From: Diplonema japonicum
Taxonomy: Eukaryota; Euglenozoa; Diplonemea; Diplonemida; Diplonemidae
NCBI GenBank assembly: GCA_964019335.1
Contig: OZ025680.1
Location: forward strand, 434,001-498,000
Direction of reading: 5' to 3'
DNA: 64,000 nucleotides
Below are positions 39,615-50,419 of the stretch, in pieces (positions within the stretch are counted from its first letter, which is position 1; each line of letters opens with the position of its first letter). Position numbers and translations under genes: made by a program. The notes below the pieces were generated by a model. The model ran no database searches. It was not told where the DNA came from and saw only the letters and a list, made by a program, of their open reading frames with translations.

Positions 39615-42109
39615 ATGGGGTGTTGCCAAAGCGGGAATGCCCCGGAGGAAGAGGTCCCGGCAAAGCGGACAGTGCCGAGTGAGAGGCAAGGGAAGGGATC
39701 AGAGGACCTAACGATAGGGTTGATCCAGGCCGAAGGGGAGGGTGTACCGGGTGCGGAAGAAGATGAAGAAGAAGCTGTGAAGGAAGCGACAGAGAAGGTA
39801 TTTTTTCTTTCCTTTTTCGAAATAACTACATTTCAGTATGTTGTGAACGATGAGCTGGACACGATTGTGGCAAACGGGTGGAAGTACTTCGTGATCGATT
39901 CGGTTTGTCAATTCTATTTTTTTAACCATCTACCAACGAGCGTCTTTATAGAGACGATTTGAAAAAAAATCTTTTGCGCAAAGGGCTTTCAATGCAATAC
40001 AGCCCGGCCACTTCTCGCATCCGGGGTCCTGCGCGGAAAATATGAAAAATATAAACTAAATGCTGCCCTAACTTAACAAGAAAAAGAAAAAAGAAAAAAA
40101 AAAACGCCAGCCCAAATTTACCCTTAAAAATCACTTCAAAAAAGGGTGCCCAGAAAGAGGCCGGAAGAGGACATTATGAGTGATGGTAGCACTGATGGCT
40201 CATCCCTATTATGCAATTTTGGTACAGACAGTGATTCTGATACGAATTCGACCGATACCGAGTCACAGCAGGGTGATTGGACGGCAAAGCCGGAGCGGTT
40301 GGAAGGCATCCGGTTTCGTGAAGATCGGAATCCTTGTGGACCCTGTTTTGACATCAGAGGCTCAACGCCATTCCATATATTCTCCCAAATGATCGCCCCA
40401 AACGTTATTTGGGTCATAATTTCGAACAATGTGGCAAATGCGGCTAAAAAAGGTGTTTCCCTGGATCTCAATGCTGCTTCTTTGCGTACCTTCCTAGGTG
40501 CCCTTTTGTCGATGGACTTGGATATCAAGCCAGATTATTCTGACTACTGGCGCACTGGCTCCACGTCTCTCAACTACACCCCTGGGTACGCCACCGTCAT
40601 GTCAAGAGACCGCTTTTTGACTATTCTGGGAAATCTGTGTTTCCACAGCGAAACAAACAAGCGTGCTGACTTCTACCTATCGCAAAGGCCTCCCGGAGAT
40701 CACGGATGCCCCAAAGAAGCGAGGCCGCAAGCCCAAGGACACGCATCCTGTGGCGACACCCAGTTCCACCAGCACGTGAGCATCCTTTGCACCACAACGT
40801 GGCATGACATCAAGCCTGTGCGCTTTCTGTCGACGTTGGATGTTCCGGTGAAGTCAAATTTGACGTGTCGGCCAAAAGAGAATGAAAGCCGGAAAGGACA
40901 TCCCACTCCCCACCAAGTGCATATTTACAACACCGCAATGGGCGGAACCGACGCTGGGTGACGCTGTGACAAAACGCCATAAACGCACCCTTATGACTTC
41001 GAAGTGGCCCCTGAAAGTATTTTCGTACGTGTTAGATAAATCTCTGGCAAATGCTTGGTTTGTTTGGAAAGAAGCATTGCCCCCCAACACCCTGAGTACG
41101 AACGACAGTGGATTCACGCCTTTCAAAGAGGCAGTCACCGAAGGGCTACTAGGGAGGCAGTCTAAACAACAGATAAAGTCAACTACAGAGCAGGCTGCCC
41201 CAATACCATGCCCCGAAACACAGAACGAGTGCCCTGAGACCCCAATGCGCCGCGATAGTACCTTCTGGGACCATTTCCCCGAAAAAGTAGCGCAACGTGC
41301 GGTGTAAGCATGGCAAGTTGAAATGACCCAGTTCCAGTGTTCAACCTGCTTGGTACAACTTTGCGTGACTCCGTGCTTCAAAGACTACCACCTTGCCGGG
41401 GATACCCCCCAGAAACCCCTCTCGGGGTCAAAAAAGAAGTCCCCCAGCCCTGGGGCACATACGAACCGCGTCAAGAAGGCCTTAAATAGCTTTTTACAGA
41501 ATTTTGCAGTCGATTTTTTTTGACTTGTTTTTTGTACCCCCTCTCGGGCACTTCAGGAACGATATTTTTGACAATGTTGTGAGGGTGGGCCCTGCTGTGG
41601 GCACCCTCTCTCTAGAATTGGGACATCTGGAGGCATTTCCGGGGGCATATAGCCCCGGCGTTGCGCTAGAATAGCTTTTTTGAAGTTTTGAAAATTTACC
41701 CCCTGGTGGGCAAAAATGGTCCGTTGGTAGATGGTTAAAAGAAATTTTTTTTCCCCAGACAAACAATTTCCCTGGTGAAGACGAGCTGGAAGAAGAAGGT
41801 GATGACTGGACACACGCACACAACCCTAAACTAGTACCTCCCCAGGGGCTACCGTGCCCTGCCTCCAAGATCCTTGGGACAGTGAAGGCGCTCCCAGAGC
41901 AGCAAGCCCTCGCACATCTTGCGGCCTGCGCTCCCATACCAGACTACAGCAACGTCATGATCGAGTACTCCAACCAGGTTTCTTCCACCCTTGCTTCGAT
42001 GGCTCTCTTGCCCCACATTGATGAGAGTGGCGCGGAAGTTGGAATCGTAGCCAATGTCACCATCGATGATCTGGCACAGACCACCAACGCAACAGAGAAC
42101 GCGCAGTAA
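39615..42109 (+). CDS. LAMTOR1/p18-like Ragulator subunit, intron 2 invaded by a transposon
   Basis: Exons 39615-39797, 39837-39902 and 41759-42109 encode 199 residues. Intron 1 is 39 nt. Intron 2 (39903-41758) carries a piggyBac insertion; without it the intron would be about 43 nt, starting GTTTGTC and ending TTCCCCAG. The start MGCC is a myristoylation plus palmitoylation signal as in LAMTOR1, which anchors the Rag GTPase/TORC1 platform to lysosomes. Like LAMTOR1 it then has an acidic segment, a short helix ending FVIDS, and a C-terminal helical part. The overall similarity is low, so the family is a proposal. All three exons stay in frame, so the gene may still work if the enlarged intron is spliced. 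Confidence 0.6.
39926..41734 (+). mobile_element. piggyBac-family transposon (copy 2), internally deleted, in an intron
   Basis: The element is bounded by TTAA on both sides (39922-39925 and 41735-41738). It has inverted ends CCATCTACCAACG / CGTTGGTAGATGG, both intact. This is the diagnostic piggyBac structure. Its 1.8 kb holds a broken transposase in the same orientation as the host gene. The left 500 nt match copy 1 at 3908-4391 closely. Because both ends are intact it could still be mobilised by an active transposase elsewhere. Confidence 0.93.
40146..41523 (+). pseudogene. piggyBac transposase, internally deleted and frameshifted
   Basis: The start ATG seen in copy 1 is altered here (GTGCCCAGAAAG). 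One frame (40146-40961) covers the acidic N-terminus, the start of the transposase core (TFLGALLSMDLDIKPDYSDYW) and, after an apparent deletion, a late-core segment. The next frame (to 41307) reads KVFSYVLDKSLANAWFVW. After a stop, a third segment has the C-terminal cysteine-rich finger (CSTCLVQLCVTPCFKDYH) typical of piggyBac. Most of the catalytic domain is missing, so it is inactive. Confidence 0.85.
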
Positions 42110-42637
42110 AAAAAAAAAAAGGAGTTTTTTTTGAAAGTGTTTCCCTTTTTTCTTATTTCTCATACGAATGTTTGCCTTTCTTTTTATTCATTCTTTCCTT
42201 ATTGTCCCCCCCCTTTTTTTTTCCTTGTCCGCTTTTTTTTTTTGTCTGTTGTGAGTTGAAGGTGAGGCTGAGATCTACAAGACGAAGAGGAGCAGGTGAG
42301 CCTTTCCAACTCTCGCAGGGAATACGCTGAAATGCACGGCACAGCAGAAGACCCATCCTTGCAGAGCAAACACCGAGGTCTGAAGAGCCTATGCAGAGCG
42401 GAGCACGACAACTGGCGCAGTGCAGGTGGGCTAAAGCCGTGTCCTGCTGATGAGCACGAAAATGCGAACCTTAAATGTTGCCCAGTACACAAAATTAAAA
42501 AAAAAGAAGAAAAAAAAAAAACCAAACACAACAACAAAAAAAAACAAAAAAAAAAAAAGGTGGGTGATGTATACAACGAGTATTTAAAAAAAAAAAAGAA
42601 AAAGAAAAAAAACCGGGGGGAAAAAAAAATTGAAAAT
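42110..42637. other. Intergenic region with a mixed-composition island
   Basis: T and C runs, then a balanced stretch at 42250-42480, then A-rich sequence up to the transporter start. The balanced stretch is open in the transporter frame but is separated from it by poly-lysine codons from A runs, so I do not include it in the gene. It could be a 5' leader or a small RNA. Confidence 0.55.
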
Positions 42638-44059
42638 ATGCATATGCAGCCGTCAACCACTCACTCCTCAAGCTGCGCTGCAAGCGTGATCACTGACTTC
42701 GAGCAGGAAAAAGTGAAATTGAGCCTCCAGTATCTAAAGGAAAGAGGCCTTCTGGGTGCCTTGGTGACACTGTTTGGGAGTTTCTTCCTGGCGTATGTGA
42801 ACGTGGGCGCACCAATTCCCTTCTTGGCGGACGCTCTGAAGGACAAGGGCGTGGGACAGACCGCTATCGGTGCCGCATACGCAATGCACCCCATGGGCAT
42901 CGTGGCCGCTCAGTTCTTCACAGTGTTCCTCGAGAAGAGATACGGAACCCGCATCATGCACAGCGGGGGGTTCCTACTAGCAGGCGCCTGCACATTAGTA
43001 ATGGCATTCTCTTTGGACATCACTACAGACCCTACACGGTTGGCTGGTGTTGTCATTGCCATCAGATTCCTGACGGGGCTAGGTGAGGGCATCACAGACA
43101 ATGCTATCATATCTATGTATCAGGTGAACTTCCATGACGTCATGGGGCAGGTCCTTGGTATCTCTGAAGGAGTTATTGGTTTGGGTCTTGCTGTGGGCCC
43201 GCTTATTGGCGGTGTGCTGTACCATGTAGGCGGGTTCCGCCTGCCGCTCATTGTGGTGTCGATCCCTTTCTTCGTTGTGTCTGCAGTGGGGCCGTACCTC
43301 ACGAAGGATTTCAAAATTCGTGCAGACGATACCGCCACCGATGACACAGATAGCGAGTCACCATTTGTAAGCAACCTCATGGTGGCTGGGGTGTCCTTGG
43401 GGATCTTCACAGTTAACTTCGGGTATGGTTGTGTTACACCGCTCTTCCCACTATACCTTGGCGATGAGTTTGGGTGGAATGAAGTCATTGTGGGTGCTAT
43501 TTTTGCAGGTGGGGGTGTTATATACTTTCTGGCTGGTATCTTTTGCGGTTATGTCTCCGATAAAAACGTCAAGAAGGACCGTCCTAGCGTGCTGCCGTTT
43601 CTCCTCGGCCCTGTCATATCTGGGTTGAGCTATCTAGCTGCAGGGCCTTTCCCGGGGCTCTCGTTGTCGAGTTCCGTAAGACAAGGGAGTATATTGGCAT
43701 CAGTTCCTTTTGCGGCGGTGGGGCAAGGATACGCCATTATATGTGGGATGGGACTTCTCACCATAACGGCACGAACGCATTCTCTTGCTTCTAGTGCTTT
43801 TAACGCATCGCTGAACTTTGGGCTGGCGATGGGGCCTATTGGGGGAACGTTGCTGGATGATGCGTTCGGATTTCGTTGGACGATGGCTATGAACTTTTTC
43901 CTCGAGGTTTTCGTTGTAACGGTGTTCGGTCCTCTGCTCTACTGGAAGATGAACCAGTTGAACAATCAAAACGAGGCGAGGAACGCGGCAAAGGAAGACT
44001 TGGAGGACGGTGATGTTTCGTCGAGTGACGCAGGTGAGAGCGTTGGGCTTCTTAATTGA
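42638..44059 (+). CDS. Major facilitator superfamily transporter
   Basis: From ATG 42638 the product has 473 residues with about 12 membrane segments. The first half contains GGVLYHVGGFRLP, the loop-like RFLTGLGEGITDNA (motif resembling the MFS antiporter segment) and a central acidic cytoplasmic loop (ADDTATDDTDSES). The second half has the repeated GYVSDKNVKKDRP motif (an MFS A-like G-x-x-x-D-(R/K) loop). Overall it resembles the vesicular amine transporter/DHA1 group, but the substrate cannot be told. The ATG follows an A-rich leader. The C-terminal tail is acidic and cytoplasmic. Confidence 0.88.
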   Translation: MHMQPSTTHSSSCAASVITDFEQEKVKLSLQYLKERGLLGALVTLFGSFFLAYVNVGAPIPFLADALKDKGVGQTAIGAAYAMHPMGIVAAQFFTVFLEKRYGTRIMHSGGFLLAGACTLVMAFSLDITTDPTRLAGVVIAIRFLTGLGEGITDNAIISMYQVNFHDVMGQVLGISEGVIGLGLAVGPLIGGVLYHVGGFRLPLIVVSIPFFVVSAVGPYLTKDFKIRADDTATDDTDSESPFVSNLMVAGVSLGIFTVNFGYGCVTPLFPLYLGDEFGWNEVIVGAIFAGGGVIYFLAGIFCGYVSDKNVKKDRPSVLPFLLGPVISGLSYLAAGPFPGLSLSSSVRQGSILASVPFAAVGQGYAIICGMGLLTITARTHSLASSAFNASLNFGLAMGPIGGTLLDDAFGFRWTMAMNFFLEVFVVTVFGPLLYWKMNQLNNQNEARNAAKEDLEDGDVSSSDAGESVGLLN

Positions 44060-45407
44060 TTTTTTTTTATATTTGCATTGCATTTTCGTTAACATTCGCG
44101 CGGCTTGTCATCCTTAGGGGGAGTGTGTGGGGGATTTTTTTTAACACACTGTGCGCGCGCGGCATCGCAGCGTCGCCCTCCTTTGGTGAAAAAAAAAAAA
44201 AAAGAAAAAGAAGAAGAGAAAAAAAAAAGTAACTTTTAGTTTTTTTTTTTTGTTGTTCTCCTTATTTTGTTTCTTAAGCGACGATTAGATTGACACGTTT
44301 GAAAGAATCGAGGTACTGTATTTTTATATTTCTAATATTTTTGTTTTCTCTTTTTTTTTTTCCTTTTCCTTTTCTTATATTCATCATCGTAACACCATCA
44401 AAAAAAAATTTTATTTTTAATGATTCGTTCTTTTGTTTCCTACCTCCTGAGGCATCGATCCAGGTAGACGCACTCCCCTGTGATCATGGCAAGGGGGGGG
44501 GAGCCTCCTTTACCCCTTACTACACTAACATCTTGAGGGGGAAAGGAGCTTTTTCTTCTAGAGATGAGCAGCTTCGCAAAAGTATCCTGTCAGAGTTATA
44601 CATTGCAATAGCACTCTTTTCATGTTGCTTTTGTTGAGAAAATGACCGAAAAGAAAAGAATTGGGAAAGGCATGAACGTCAGCACGGAGTTTGGGGTTCT
44701 TGAATTGAATTTGAGTTAAAATAAACAAAATGACAACATCAACGACGTCCTACCATACCTTAAAAGAATAGTCTTTTTTTTTTTTTTAAATAAACTAGGT
44801 TGTCACTTTATGTTTATTATCTTTCAAAAAATAATTTTATTTTATAACTACATGCAACTTGTGCCGAGCACCGCTTTCGCAGCTTTTTAAAAACCTTTTT
44901 TGCTCGTGCGAACAAAAAAGACATATAGTCATAAAGAATAAGGGGAACGAAGAAATTATATATTTCTTGAGCCCAGCTCGAAAAAAAAAAACGAAGAAAA
45001 AGGGAATTTCTAACGGTAATCGTCGTACAAAGAAGAAAAAAAAAAGTGCAATTTTCCAGCCCCATGCACTAGTTTATGATATTGTTCACCGCAGAAATAG
45101 CCCAAACAAAGAAGGGAAAAAAAAAAAAAAGAAAAAAAAAAAAAAGAAAAAAAAAAAACGACCACAAACAAAACTAAACAATAAAAGGAAAAAGAAAAGA
45201 GAAAAAAAAAAGGCAATCCGAAGGCTTATCTGATAAAGGGTTATCCTACCCCCTTTCCCATCCTTTATCTTTTTCTTTTCAAAGAGCGCAGGGGAATGAA
45301 GGGATAGAGATCAGCTCCTTGGCTGATAAGTTTCGTTTTTTTTTTCTTCCCCTCTCTCTTCTTTGCATCTTTCCGTATTGTTACCAGCAAAAAAAAGGGG
45401 AAGTTCC

Positions 45408-45441
<34 letters not shown>
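44060..45441. other. Long intergenic region, hairpin repeat and homopolymers
   Basis: No gene is supported. 44440-44640 has balanced composition but no convincing frame. Copy B of the hairpin repeat is at 44798-44940. A-rich sequence fills 45118-45210, and A runs lead into the next start. Confidence 0.6.
44798..44940 (+). repeat. Dispersed hairpin repeat, copy B
   Basis: It shares ATCTTTCAAAAAA, ATTTTATAACTA, ATGCAACTT, CCGAGCA, TTTCGCAGCTTTTT and GCTCGTGCGAAC with copy C (56876-57001), in the same order. CTTGTGCCGAGCA and TGCTCGTGCGAAC are near-complementary and can pair around a loop of about 35 nt. Confidence 0.75.
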
Positions 45442-45442
<1 letters not shown>

Positions 45443-46419
45443 TGGAGTTAAGCATAGGTGTCTTGACTGTGTCCCTGTACTTTTTATCCCTTTTCGGGGT
45501 CTTCTGTGTAGTGGTAGCAGATCTGGCGAAGAATGCCAGAGCAAACCTCAGGTCCGTCTTACTTGGGTTGTGCAGTTTTTCGGCGTTCGTGTGCACATGG
45601 TACCACATCGCAATGTGGCTGAAGGGTGACATGGCCAAGCCTGAATACCAAGGTCAGGACTTTTGGTACTGGATTAGAGAGAGCGACCTTTTTGTTGATG
45701 CATACAAACAGGTAGCTGACGGACCGGTTAGGTGGTACTGGAGCGCACAGCTTCTGAGCTTCGTCATGCCATGGGTTTTGTTTGTTGCAGTGGCCAATGC
45801 AAGGAAAGGTGTGAACATAGTGGTGACAGTGTGCTACATCTGGCTTGGCTTTGCTGGGGCGATAAGTCTTGCTCTGCCCCTCCATCTCATAAGATGCGGT
45901 GACAATGGCTACCACCAGCTTCTGGTTGGGTCCAAAGAAGGACAACCCACCGCAAGCCATGGGTTGAAACTCGCGTTGGCGATATCAGGGATCTCCATCG
46001 TGTCGCTACCAGTGTTGAAGGAGGCGGGTTTGTTCTGGGTACCCCTTGCTGCGCTTCACATTGCGTTGCTGTGCTTCCCGTTCTGTGTTCGAAGGCGTGA
46101 CCCTCCCCCTGCGTATTCTCCTCTTTTCTATGCCCTTGCCGTATTCTGCACGGCCACCCACGCCCACAACCTGTACCTGGCATACCCTACGCTCGCTACC
46201 GATCCCTCCCTCATGTGGTCCGAGATCTGGTCCAACCATTGCCAAGCCTCCATAACCTTCGACGCCTTCTTCGTCTCCACCGTCAGCTTCGGGTCCATTC
46301 TCCTCTCGAAGAACTCCCGTCCGGGTTTCTTCCCGTCATTCTTGCTCACTCTTGGCTCGCTGGTTGTATCTCCTGGTGCTACGCTAGCCGTTTGGATGGG
46401 TCTTGCCTCCGGGTATTGA
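45442..46419 (+). CDS. Polytopic membrane protein (325 aa), function unknown
   Basis: From ATG 45442, preceded by an A-rich leader, the protein has about eight hydrophobic segments, starting with LTVSLYFLSLFGVFCVVVA and ending with a C-terminal span, separated by short loops. A loop near residues 70-100 is rich in W and D/E (FWYWIRESD). No transporter or enzyme signature is recognised. Small His/Trp-containing loops could bind a cofactor or sterol, but this is a guess. The longer open frame upstream reads only homopolymers and is excluded. Confidence 0.78.
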
Positions 46420-46681
46420 TTTAAACGTGTGTGTTTGGGGGGGGGGGGGGGGGGGTGTAAGGGCTGTTTTAAAAGAATAGTGGAATTGATTAACCTGAAT
46501 GCCTTCCCTCTTAACGGCTGTCTGCATTGGGTTTCTTCCCTTTTTTTGATCCCTTTGGGAAGGTGTTGGGGTCAAGAGTGATGGGATTTCCACCTTTTCC
46601 TTTCTCTTTTTTTTCTCCTGACAGATCTAACCTCGCCCCGTTCTTTAATTGTCCCTCCTACTCCCACCAGGTTTCTCAAAC

Positions 46682-49600
46682 ATGGCACCTGTCAGAACCG
46701 TTCTGCAAGGCGCAACCACGCCCCAGCGCAGCACCGCCACGGCACGAACAAGGACCCCTCCTTCAAGCGTCCGTTCGGCACGAGGTGGGCTGACGACACC
46801 GGGGAGCGCCCGCAGCAGGGCAGGGAAGAGAAGCGAAAGCTGCGCAGTCGGGAAAGCTAAAGACGACATGGTGCAGCCTGTGAGCCTGTTCACGGAAGGA
46901 CCCGGAACACCCACGCAGGAGAAGCGAGAAAAGAAGTCGAAGGGCGACGAGAACATCATTGTGGCAGTGAGGGTGCGGTCCTTCAACGACAAGGAACTCA
47001 ACAGGAAGGAAGAGCTCGCCATCCAGATGAAGGGCGAAACGTGTTTCCTGAACAAGAATGGCGTGGAGAACATCCCGTTCACCTTTGACCACTGCTTCTG
47101 GTCCATCGACCCTTCGCAGGTTGCGACAGAGGTGCCCTACTCCGAGCAGGCAGACATCTACACCTACCTCGGCGAGCCCGTCCTCGACAATGCTCTTCGC
47201 GGCTTCAACTCATCTATCATCGCCTACGGTCAGACAGGGTCTGGCAAGTCTTACTCCATCTTCGGTCCTCCCGGGTCCATCGGCTCGCCCAGAGAAGGTC
47301 TCATTCCCCGTGTGTGCAAGGAGCTCTTCAACAGGCTTGCCTCGCTTACCGCTGAGAACCCCACTACAACTTTCAAAATTAAAGCGACCATGATGGAGGT
47401 CTACATGGAGAAGGTGCACGACCTGCTCAACAACAGGAAGACCATCAAAATACGTGGGGACCTGACACAGGGTTTCAACATACCCACTTTCACTCTGCAG
47501 AGGGGTTTGAAGAAACTCACCTCTTCTGAAGAGGAAAAGTACAAGGACATGGCGGTTGCTGTGGAGGTGAAAACGTACAAAGAGATTGCCGACATCCTCG
47601 CGAAGGGTGAGGACAAGAAGACGTTTGCATGCACGGCCCTCAACGAGAGGTCTTCCAGAGCACACACCATCTTCGAGCTGAAGATCCAACAGTTCAGCAC
47701 CACGAAGTGCGGTGTGCAGAAGACGACGACGTCGAAGCTGACCCTCTGTGACTTGGCGGGGAGCGAGAGGTGCAAGGACGCAAAGACCCTGACGGAGAGC
47801 AAGGAGCTGCAGTTCAAAGAGGCCTGCAGGATCAACACCTCGCTGCTGACGCTGGGCTCTGTCGTTGAAAAGGTCGCCAACCTGAAGGGGTCCTCGAAGC
47901 TTGTCCCCGAGTTCAGGAATTCCGCCCTGACGAAGCTCCTCATGGACAGCATCGGTGGGAACTCCAAAACCGTCATCCTAACCACCATCGCACCTTCAGC
48001 CACCGACACGCACACCTCGCACCAGGCACTGCGCTTCGCCGACCGTGCCAAGTCCATCAAAACACACGCCAGGATCAACGAAGACTCCCTGAAAGAGGTG
48101 GCACAAAAGAAGCAGCAGATGGAGGAGCTCTACAAAAACAAGTTCATGGACCTTGAGAAGGAGTACCAGCTTGAGAAGCAGCAAGCCTCGCTCAACGAGG
48201 AATCTGTGCGTTTGGAGGCAGAGTGCGCCCGTCTGCAGTCGGAGAAGGAGGCATTGGAGAGGCAGAGGATCGAGATGGCTCGCAACGGGCTGACCGAATC
48301 TGAGAAGAGGAGACTGGAGATCAGGGAGCAAGATCTTGCAAAGAGGCTGGCCAAGGTGCAAGCAGAGTTCGATAATGCTCAGGACAAGACCGCAGAGCTT
48401 GTCTCCCGCCACACTGACGAAGTCCAGAACGTGCGTCTTGAGAAGCAAGAACTGGACGACCAGGTGTCTCGTCTGCTCGCAGAGCTGGATGAGGAACGTG
48501 GCAAATACCAAGATGCCCTTGCCGAGTGGGAACTGGAGCGCGACACGCAGCGCTTGGAGAACAAAGCAGCCATCTCCCAGCTCACCGAACAGCACAAGGA
48601 GACCTTGGCCAAGCAGATGGAGGCGTTCCGCAAGGCTGGTGCTGAGAACCTCACTCCTCTGGTTGAAAAGGTTGGGAAGCTCACGAAGGAGTCCTTGAAT
48701 AAGGAGACAGAGTGGAAGGCAAAGCTCCACGAGAGGGACACTGCCATCGAGGAGTTGAACGGCAAGGTCAACACTCTCACTGCAGAACTCAAGGAAGCCA
48801 ACAGCAAGAACCTCGTCTTGAAATCCAAACTGAACCAGGCCACCGCCGAGTCCGAGCGTGCACAGGACCAGCTGGTCACCGCGCAGGAGGGATCGAAGCT
48901 CACCTCGAAGCTGTACGAGGACCTCGCTGAGAAGGACACGCACATCAAGGACTTAGAGAGCACTCTCAGCGACCTGAAGACGGTGCTGCAGTGCGAGACG
49001 ACTGGGTCGGACAACATGCAGGAGATGCTCCAGAGCCTGTTACAAAGCAAGCGTGCAGCGACTCAGGAAAGGGACGCCGCCATGTCGAAGCTGAACCTGG
49101 AGGCCAAGAAGTACGGAATGCTCCAGGACAAGAACGAGACGGTGCTCAAGGCGGAGAAGGAAAAGCACGAGGCGGCGATGAAGGGGTTGAAGGAGAAGAT
49201 TGACTCGCTGGCAACGTCGGGGAAGAACGCCGAGCAGGAGGTCGAGGCCAAGATGGAGAAGGAAAGGGCCAAGCACTTCGAAGCGGTAGCTAGCACGCAG
49301 GCTGAGATGGAGAAGAAGATGACGTTGATGGTCACCAAGCATGTCGATGACATCGCACATTTGAACGAACAGCACGAGATCTCCCTTGAAAGGGCATCAG
49401 AGGCACACTCTGAGGCGGTTGAAGTACTGAAGAAGATCCACGAGCAGGAAAAGCAAGGACTTGAGGCGGCTAACTCCTCTATCGAGTCGTTGTTGCAGGA
49501 AATCGAAGAGAAGAGCGCAAAGCTTACCGCAAAGAGCCGCGACCTGAAAGATGCCGAGCACCGTGAGGAGATGCTTGTCGCAGAGCGTGACAACCTTAAC

Positions 49601-50419
49601 GGAGAAGTCCTGAAGGCACAGAAGCTGGCAAAGACGACAGAGGAAACCCTGGAGGGGGTGAAAAAGGAAATCCGCGTCCTAAAGCAAGAGCAGCTCGATG
49701 AGATCGACAACGTAAAACGCGAGTCACGCAGAGACATGGACAACGCTAGACGTGCCATGGAGCAGAAGAACATGGACTCAGTGAAGAAGTACGACGAAGA
49801 AAGACGTGAGATGTACAGCAGAACGGACAAGGAAATCGAGGAGGTGAAAGAGTACGAACAGCGTAGGGTGAAGATGCTGAAGCAGGAGCTTGAAGACAAA
49901 ATCGAAGGGCTTGAGGAAGACAAGACAGCGCTGACCAGCGAGCTGAACGAATTAAGGGAAAAAACGCAACTGATGGAAGTCAAAGCCGAAAAGCTACAGA
50001 GAGAGGCAAGACAGTACGAAAGGCTGAAGCTCGACGACGTGGAAGATGCAAAGACGGCGCTGGAAGCCAAGTACAAGGCCACCGTTGAGGATCTCATGGC
50101 TAAAATGCAGACCCAGCAGAAGACCTACACCGCAGCCATGGAGGCGGAGAAGCAGAAGCGTAAGAAGGTGACACAGGAACTTGAGCTTGCAAAGCAGAAG
50201 GAAAAGAACTCTATGCAGAATCTTATTTCGATGTTCCAGCAGACTCAGAATGACTTCCAAGCCCGCCTTCAGGATGAAGCTGCGAAGAAGGAAGAGAAGA
50301 ACGATGCTAGCGTCTCACCTACCACCTCCCCCCGTACCCTTAATGACACGCTTAGCAGGTCATTTGCGGAGCTCCTGAGCAAATCCAAACCCGCGGAGGA
50401 GGCACCCATGTCGCCGTGA
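46682..50419 (+). CDS. Kinesin, N-terminal motor with long coiled coil
   Basis: The product has 1245 residues in one exon. After a basic, Ser/Thr/Pro-rich head (residues 1-85), the motor spans about 90-470 with P-loop GQTGSGKS (183-190), switch I NERSSRAH (321-328) and switch II DLAGSER (357-363). The motor begins ENIIVAVRVRSFNDKE. From about 480 to 1215 is a nearly continuous coiled coil, suggesting a dimer. No FHA, PH or PX cargo domain is visible, so the class is uncertain; the motor is plus-end type by position (N-terminal). The ATG is 11 nt after CTCCCACCAG. Confidence 0.95.
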   Translation: MAPVRTVLQGATTPQRSTATARTRTPPSSVRSARGGLTTPGSARSRAGKRSESCAVGKAKDDMVQPVSLFTEGPGTPTQEKREKKSKGDENIIVAVRVRSFNDKELNRKEELAIQMKGETCFLNKNGVENIPFTFDHCFWSIDPSQVATEVPYSEQADIYTYLGEPVLDNALRGFNSSIIAYGQTGSGKSYSIFGPPGSIGSPREGLIPRVCKELFNRLASLTAENPTTTFKIKATMMEVYMEKVHDLLNNRKTIKIRGDLTQGFNIPTFTLQRGLKKLTSSEEEKYKDMAVAVEVKTYKEIADILAKGEDKKTFACTALNERSSRAHTIFELKIQQFSTTKCGVQKTTTSKLTLCDLAGSERCKDAKTLTESKELQFKEACRINTSLLTLGSVVEKVANLKGSSKLVPEFRNSALTKLLMDSIGGNSKTVILTTIAPSATDTHTSHQALRFADRAKSIKTHARINEDSLKEVAQKKQQMEELYKNKFMDLEKEYQLEKQQASLNEESVRLEAECARLQSEKEALERQRIEMARNGLTESEKRRLEIREQDLAKRLAKVQAEFDNAQDKTAELVSRHTDEVQNVRLEKQELDDQVSRLLAELDEERGKYQDALAEWELERDTQRLENKAAISQLTEQHKETLAKQMEAFRKAGAENLTPLVEKVGKLTKESLNKETEWKAKLHERDTAIEELNGKVNTLTAELKEANSKNLVLKSKLNQATAESERAQDQLVTAQEGSKLTSKLYEDLAEKDTHIKDLESTLSDLKTVLQCETTGSDNMQEMLQSLLQSKRAATQERDAAMSKLNLEAKKYGMLQDKNETVLKAEKEKHEAAMKGLKEKIDSLATSGKNAEQEVEAKMEKERAKHFEAVASTQAEMEKKMTLMVTKHVDDIAHLNEQHEISLERASEAHSEAVEVLKKIHEQEKQGLEAANSSIESLLQEIEEKSAKLTAKSRDLKDAEHREEMLVAERDNLNGEVLKAQKLAKTTEETLEGVKKEIRVLKQEQLDEIDNVKRESRRDMDNARRAMEQKNMDSVKKYDEERREMYSRTDKEIEEVKEYEQRRVKMLKQELEDKIEGLEEDKTALTSELNELREKTQLMEVKAEKLQREARQYERLKLDDVEDAKTALEAKYKATVEDLMAKMQTQQKTYTAAMEAEKQKRKKVTQELELAKQKEKNSMQNLISMFQQTQNDFQARLQDEAAKKEEKNDASVSPTTSPRTLNDTLSRSFAELLSKSKPAEEAPMSP

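Noticed and set aside
42296-42637. N-terminal extension of the MFS transporter
   Set aside because: It lacks an ATG at the open-frame start and includes poly-lysine from A runs; the membrane domain starts after ATG 42638.
49063-50097. 344-codon serine-rich open frame on the - strand
   Set aside because: It is the antisense of the kinesin coiled coil, with low-complexity composition.
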